Assembly (NCBI GenBank): GCA_014729955.1
Contig: WJJA01000317.1
Location: forward strand, 1 to 6,078
Direction: 5' to 3'
DNA length: 6,078 nt
Source: a bacterium
Lineage (GTDB): Bacteria; Electryoneota; Electryoneia; Electryoneales; Electryoneaceae
Made by a program: the position numbers and the translations under genes. Shown one piece after another: positions 4,660 through 6,078 of the stretch. The notes under the pieces are model-generated. The model was given only the letters and a program-made list of their open reading frames with translations, did not search any database and was not told the DNA's origin. Positions within the stretch are counted from its first letter, which is position 1; every line of letters starts with the position of its first letter.

Positions 4660-5538
4660 ATGCGCGGTGTGAAGTTGATCCTGGTATTGGGATTCCTGCT
4701 GAGCGTTGCGGGTGCGGCATGTGCCGATGACGAAACCTACACCCTCAACGAAGTCTATCCGATTAAAGCGGAAGGCACCCTGGTGCTGTACACGAACGAT
4801 GCTGAGATCGTCATCAAGGGCACGGATCGTTCCGATCTGAAACTGGATGTCTACCATCGAATCAGCACCAGCGGACTGTTCGTGAAATCCAAATCGACAC
4901 CGTTCGAGATGATCGTCACCAGGGAAAACGGTGACCTCTTCTTACGCGAGGAGGGCGGGGATCACAGTTTCGTCGGATTCATCGGCTCGATGAGTGAGGA
5001 CTACATCATCGAAATCGAAGCCCCGAAGGGCATCAACCTGAAATTGCGCGGCGACGATGACTCCTACGAAATCGAGGGCATCAACGGATCGATTTCCCTG
5101 CGTTTCGAGGACGGCGATGCTCGACTGTCGGACTGTGGAGGCGATGAATTCGAGCTGGAATCTGATGACGGCGACATTCGCATGCGCGGCGGACGTGGAG
5201 AGTTTACAGGATACGTCGAGGATGGACGGCTGGAAGTGCGCGAAGCAAAGTTCGATGAAGTGCTTGCGGAAACCGACGACGGCCGCATTTACATCGAAAC
5301 CGCCCTTTCCGACAACGGCAATTACAGACTGAACGGCGAGGACGGCCGGATCGAGCTGGATGTCATCAGCGGCGGAGGTGTATTTACCGCGACCTTCGAT
5401 GACGGATCCCTGCGCGCGGACAACGCATTCGATACCATCGAAGAGGAAGAAGGGCGTGTAAAGCTACGGCTGAAGGGTGGCAACGCGAACGTCCGAGCCC
5501 GCATAGAGGACGGTACCATACGGTTCAACGCGAAGTAA
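4660..5538 (+). CDS. Exported acidic beta-solenoid protein, DUF4097-like
   Basis: The 292-residue product carries a signal peptide (hydrophobic core about 6-18) with likely cleavage after ACA at 22. Cys21 in GAAC is a poor lipobox, so a lipoprotein is possible but less likely. The body is a chain of short beta-strands turning at a recurrent acidic-acidic-glycine motif: EDG 150-152, DDG 169-171, EDG 187-189, DDG 206-208, EDG 227-229, DDG 247-249, EEG 263-265 and EDG 283-285. Spacing is 16-21 residues with alternating hydrophobic residues between, as in a right-handed beta-helix. This resembles DUF4097 (putative adhesin-like) proteins, where a nGdI-type motif recurs; the biochemical role of that family is not settled. 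The product is strikingly acidic. A periplasmic or surface location is inferred. It is divergent from the beta-barrel gene, suggesting but not proving a shared envelope role. Confidence 0.8.
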   Translation: MRGVKLILVLGFLLSVAGAACADDETYTLNEVYPIKAEGTLVLYTNDAEIVIKGTDRSDLKLDVYHRISTSGLFVKSKSTPFEMIVTRENGDLFLREEGGDHSFVGFIGSMSEDYIIEIEAPKGINLKLRGDDDSYEIEGINGSISLRFEDGDARLSDCGGDEFELESDDGDIRMRGGRGEFTGYVEDGRLEVREAKFDEVLAETDDGRIYIETALSDNGNYRLNGEDGRIELDVISGGGVFTATFDDGSLRADNAFDTIEEEEGRVKLRLKGGNANVRARIEDGTIRFNAK

Positions 5539-5575
5539 TCAAGGCAAGGCCGTTTCTGCAGGGCCTGGTTGGTCC

Positions 5576-5628
5576 AACGTTCCGTCAGGTCCCGCATCCG
5601 GCATGGTCGCGGGTATGACCTGACGGTT
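5576..5628. repeat. Intergenic nested palindrome, element C
   Basis: Perfect ten-base arms CCGTCAGGTC (5582-5591) and GACCTGACGG (5617-5626) enclose an inner stem CCGC (5592-5595) / GCGG (5609-5612) with a 13-base loop and four unpaired bases on the 3' side. The preceding AACGTTCC and following TT are shared with element B. It occupies the gap between the convergent solenoid and glycosyltransferase genes and could fold on either transcript. No T-run follows on either strand. Confidence 0.65.
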
Positions 5629-5667
5629 CAATGAACCCGTCCGCCCTCGATCAGGCTGCCACACCGT

Positions 5668-6078
5668 TCACTGCTCGGATCGTGCGACCACCCCCGTCAC
5701 CTCTTTCACAGCGATTCGCAACAGGCATTCGTTGATCCCGCGTTCGCAACGATCGGGATGGATATATTGCTTGCAGGGACGGCAGGAGATCGGCTTGATC
5801 AGGATCGTGTTGTTCGTGCCGAGCGGACGAATCCGTTCGTAGTTGCCCGGCCCCCAAAGGATGATCGTTCGCTTCCCGTAAATGTTCGCCAGGTGCATCG
5901 GGCCGGAATCGTTGCCGATGAAAAGCTCGCATCCGCGCACCGCTCCGATCAGATCATGCAGGGTCTCTGTTTGCTCAAGTGCAATGCCTGCGATTGCTTC
6001 CAACGGCCGGAACGCTTCGATCAGGTCGGTCTCGGAGTCATGCACCAGCAAACGGACCTCCCGCCCCTCCCCGGCCAG
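5668..6078 (-). CDS. Glycosyltransferase family 9 (heptosyltransferase-like), C-terminal part
   Basis: The frame is open from the window edge to a TGA at 5668-5670, giving the last 136 residues of a longer protein; GT9 enzymes are usually about 330-370 residues. The diagnostic motif IGNDSGPMHLA (54-64 of the fragment) belongs to the C-terminal nucleotide-sugar-binding Rossmann domain of GT-B heptosyltransferases, preceded by the typical TLHDLIGAVRGCELF and followed by a WGPGNYERIRPLG segment. Four cysteines, C-x2-C-x8-C-x6-C (99, 102, 111, 118), form a cluster also seen in many GT9 members. The enzyme is expected to add a sugar to lipopolysaccharide core or another glycan at the inner membrane's cytoplasmic face; donor and acceptor cannot be told. 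A TTG at 6051 is unlikely to be the start because the coding sense continues upstream of it. Confidence 0.9.
   Translation of the reverse strand: MAGEGREVRLLVHDSETDLIEAFRPLEAIAGIALEQTETLHDLIGAVRGCELFIGNDSGPMHLANIYGKRTIILWGPGNYERIRPLGTNNTILIKPISCRPCKQYIHPDRCERGINECLLRIAVKEVTGVVARSEQ

Noticed and set aside
4660..4725. The solenoid protein as a lipoprotein with Cys21 as lipidation site
   Set aside because: The residues before the cysteine (GAA) fit the lipobox poorly at -3, and ACA followed by DD is a good signal peptidase I site; kept only as an alternative.
5547..5566. AGGCC/GGCCT hairpin after the solenoid gene as its terminator
   Set aside because: The stem has only five pairs and no T-run follows.

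Overview
The window looks like ordinary chromosomal sequence from a moderately GC-rich, Gram-negative bacterium (roughly 55-60 % GC by eye). The Gram-negative assignment rests on a predicted outer-membrane beta-barrel, an exported beta-solenoid protein and a family 9 (heptosyltransferase-type) glycosyltransferase. Vitamin B6 synthesis is by the DXP-independent PdxS/PdxT route. This combination would fit an environmental lineage such as the FCB group or a related candidate phylum, but no phylogenetic marker here settles it.

Layout. Positions 2-148 (+) hold the last 48 codons of a gene that may be a lipoate-protein ligase. A 250-base gap between convergent genes follows and contains several inverted repeats. 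Then come two minus-strand units with a functional thread in pyridoxal phosphate. pdxS-pdxT (1957 down to 399) form a translationally coupled TAATG pair encoding the PLP synthase. kbl (3463-2273) encodes the PLP-dependent glycine C-acetyltransferase. A good intrinsic terminator after kbl (2197-2240) separates the two units, and pdxS has its own candidate promoter at 2054-2082. A 24-base palindrome is centred on the -10 box of that promoter, and further hairpins lie in the leader.

Upstream of kbl is a second pair of genes, divergently transcribed from about 4483-4659. The minus-strand gene (3673-4482) encodes a signal-peptide-bearing beta-barrel-like protein. The plus-strand gene (4660-5538) encodes an exported acidic beta-solenoid of DUF4097 type, with eight [E/D]-[E/D]-G turns about 19 residues apart. 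The window closes with the C-terminal 136 codons of a glycosyltransferase family 9 protein on the minus strand (5668-6078, running off the edge).

The least expected non-coding feature is a small family of intergenic palindromes at 3528-3569, 3594-3642 and 5576-5628. Two of them share clearly related flanks and arms, and all have GGTC/GACC-type arms, so they look like a REP-like repeat. I see no tRNA, rRNA, CRISPR array, transposase or phage gene, and no convincing new multi-gene system. The points most worth following up are the palindrome family, the pdxS leader and the divergent barrel/solenoid pair.
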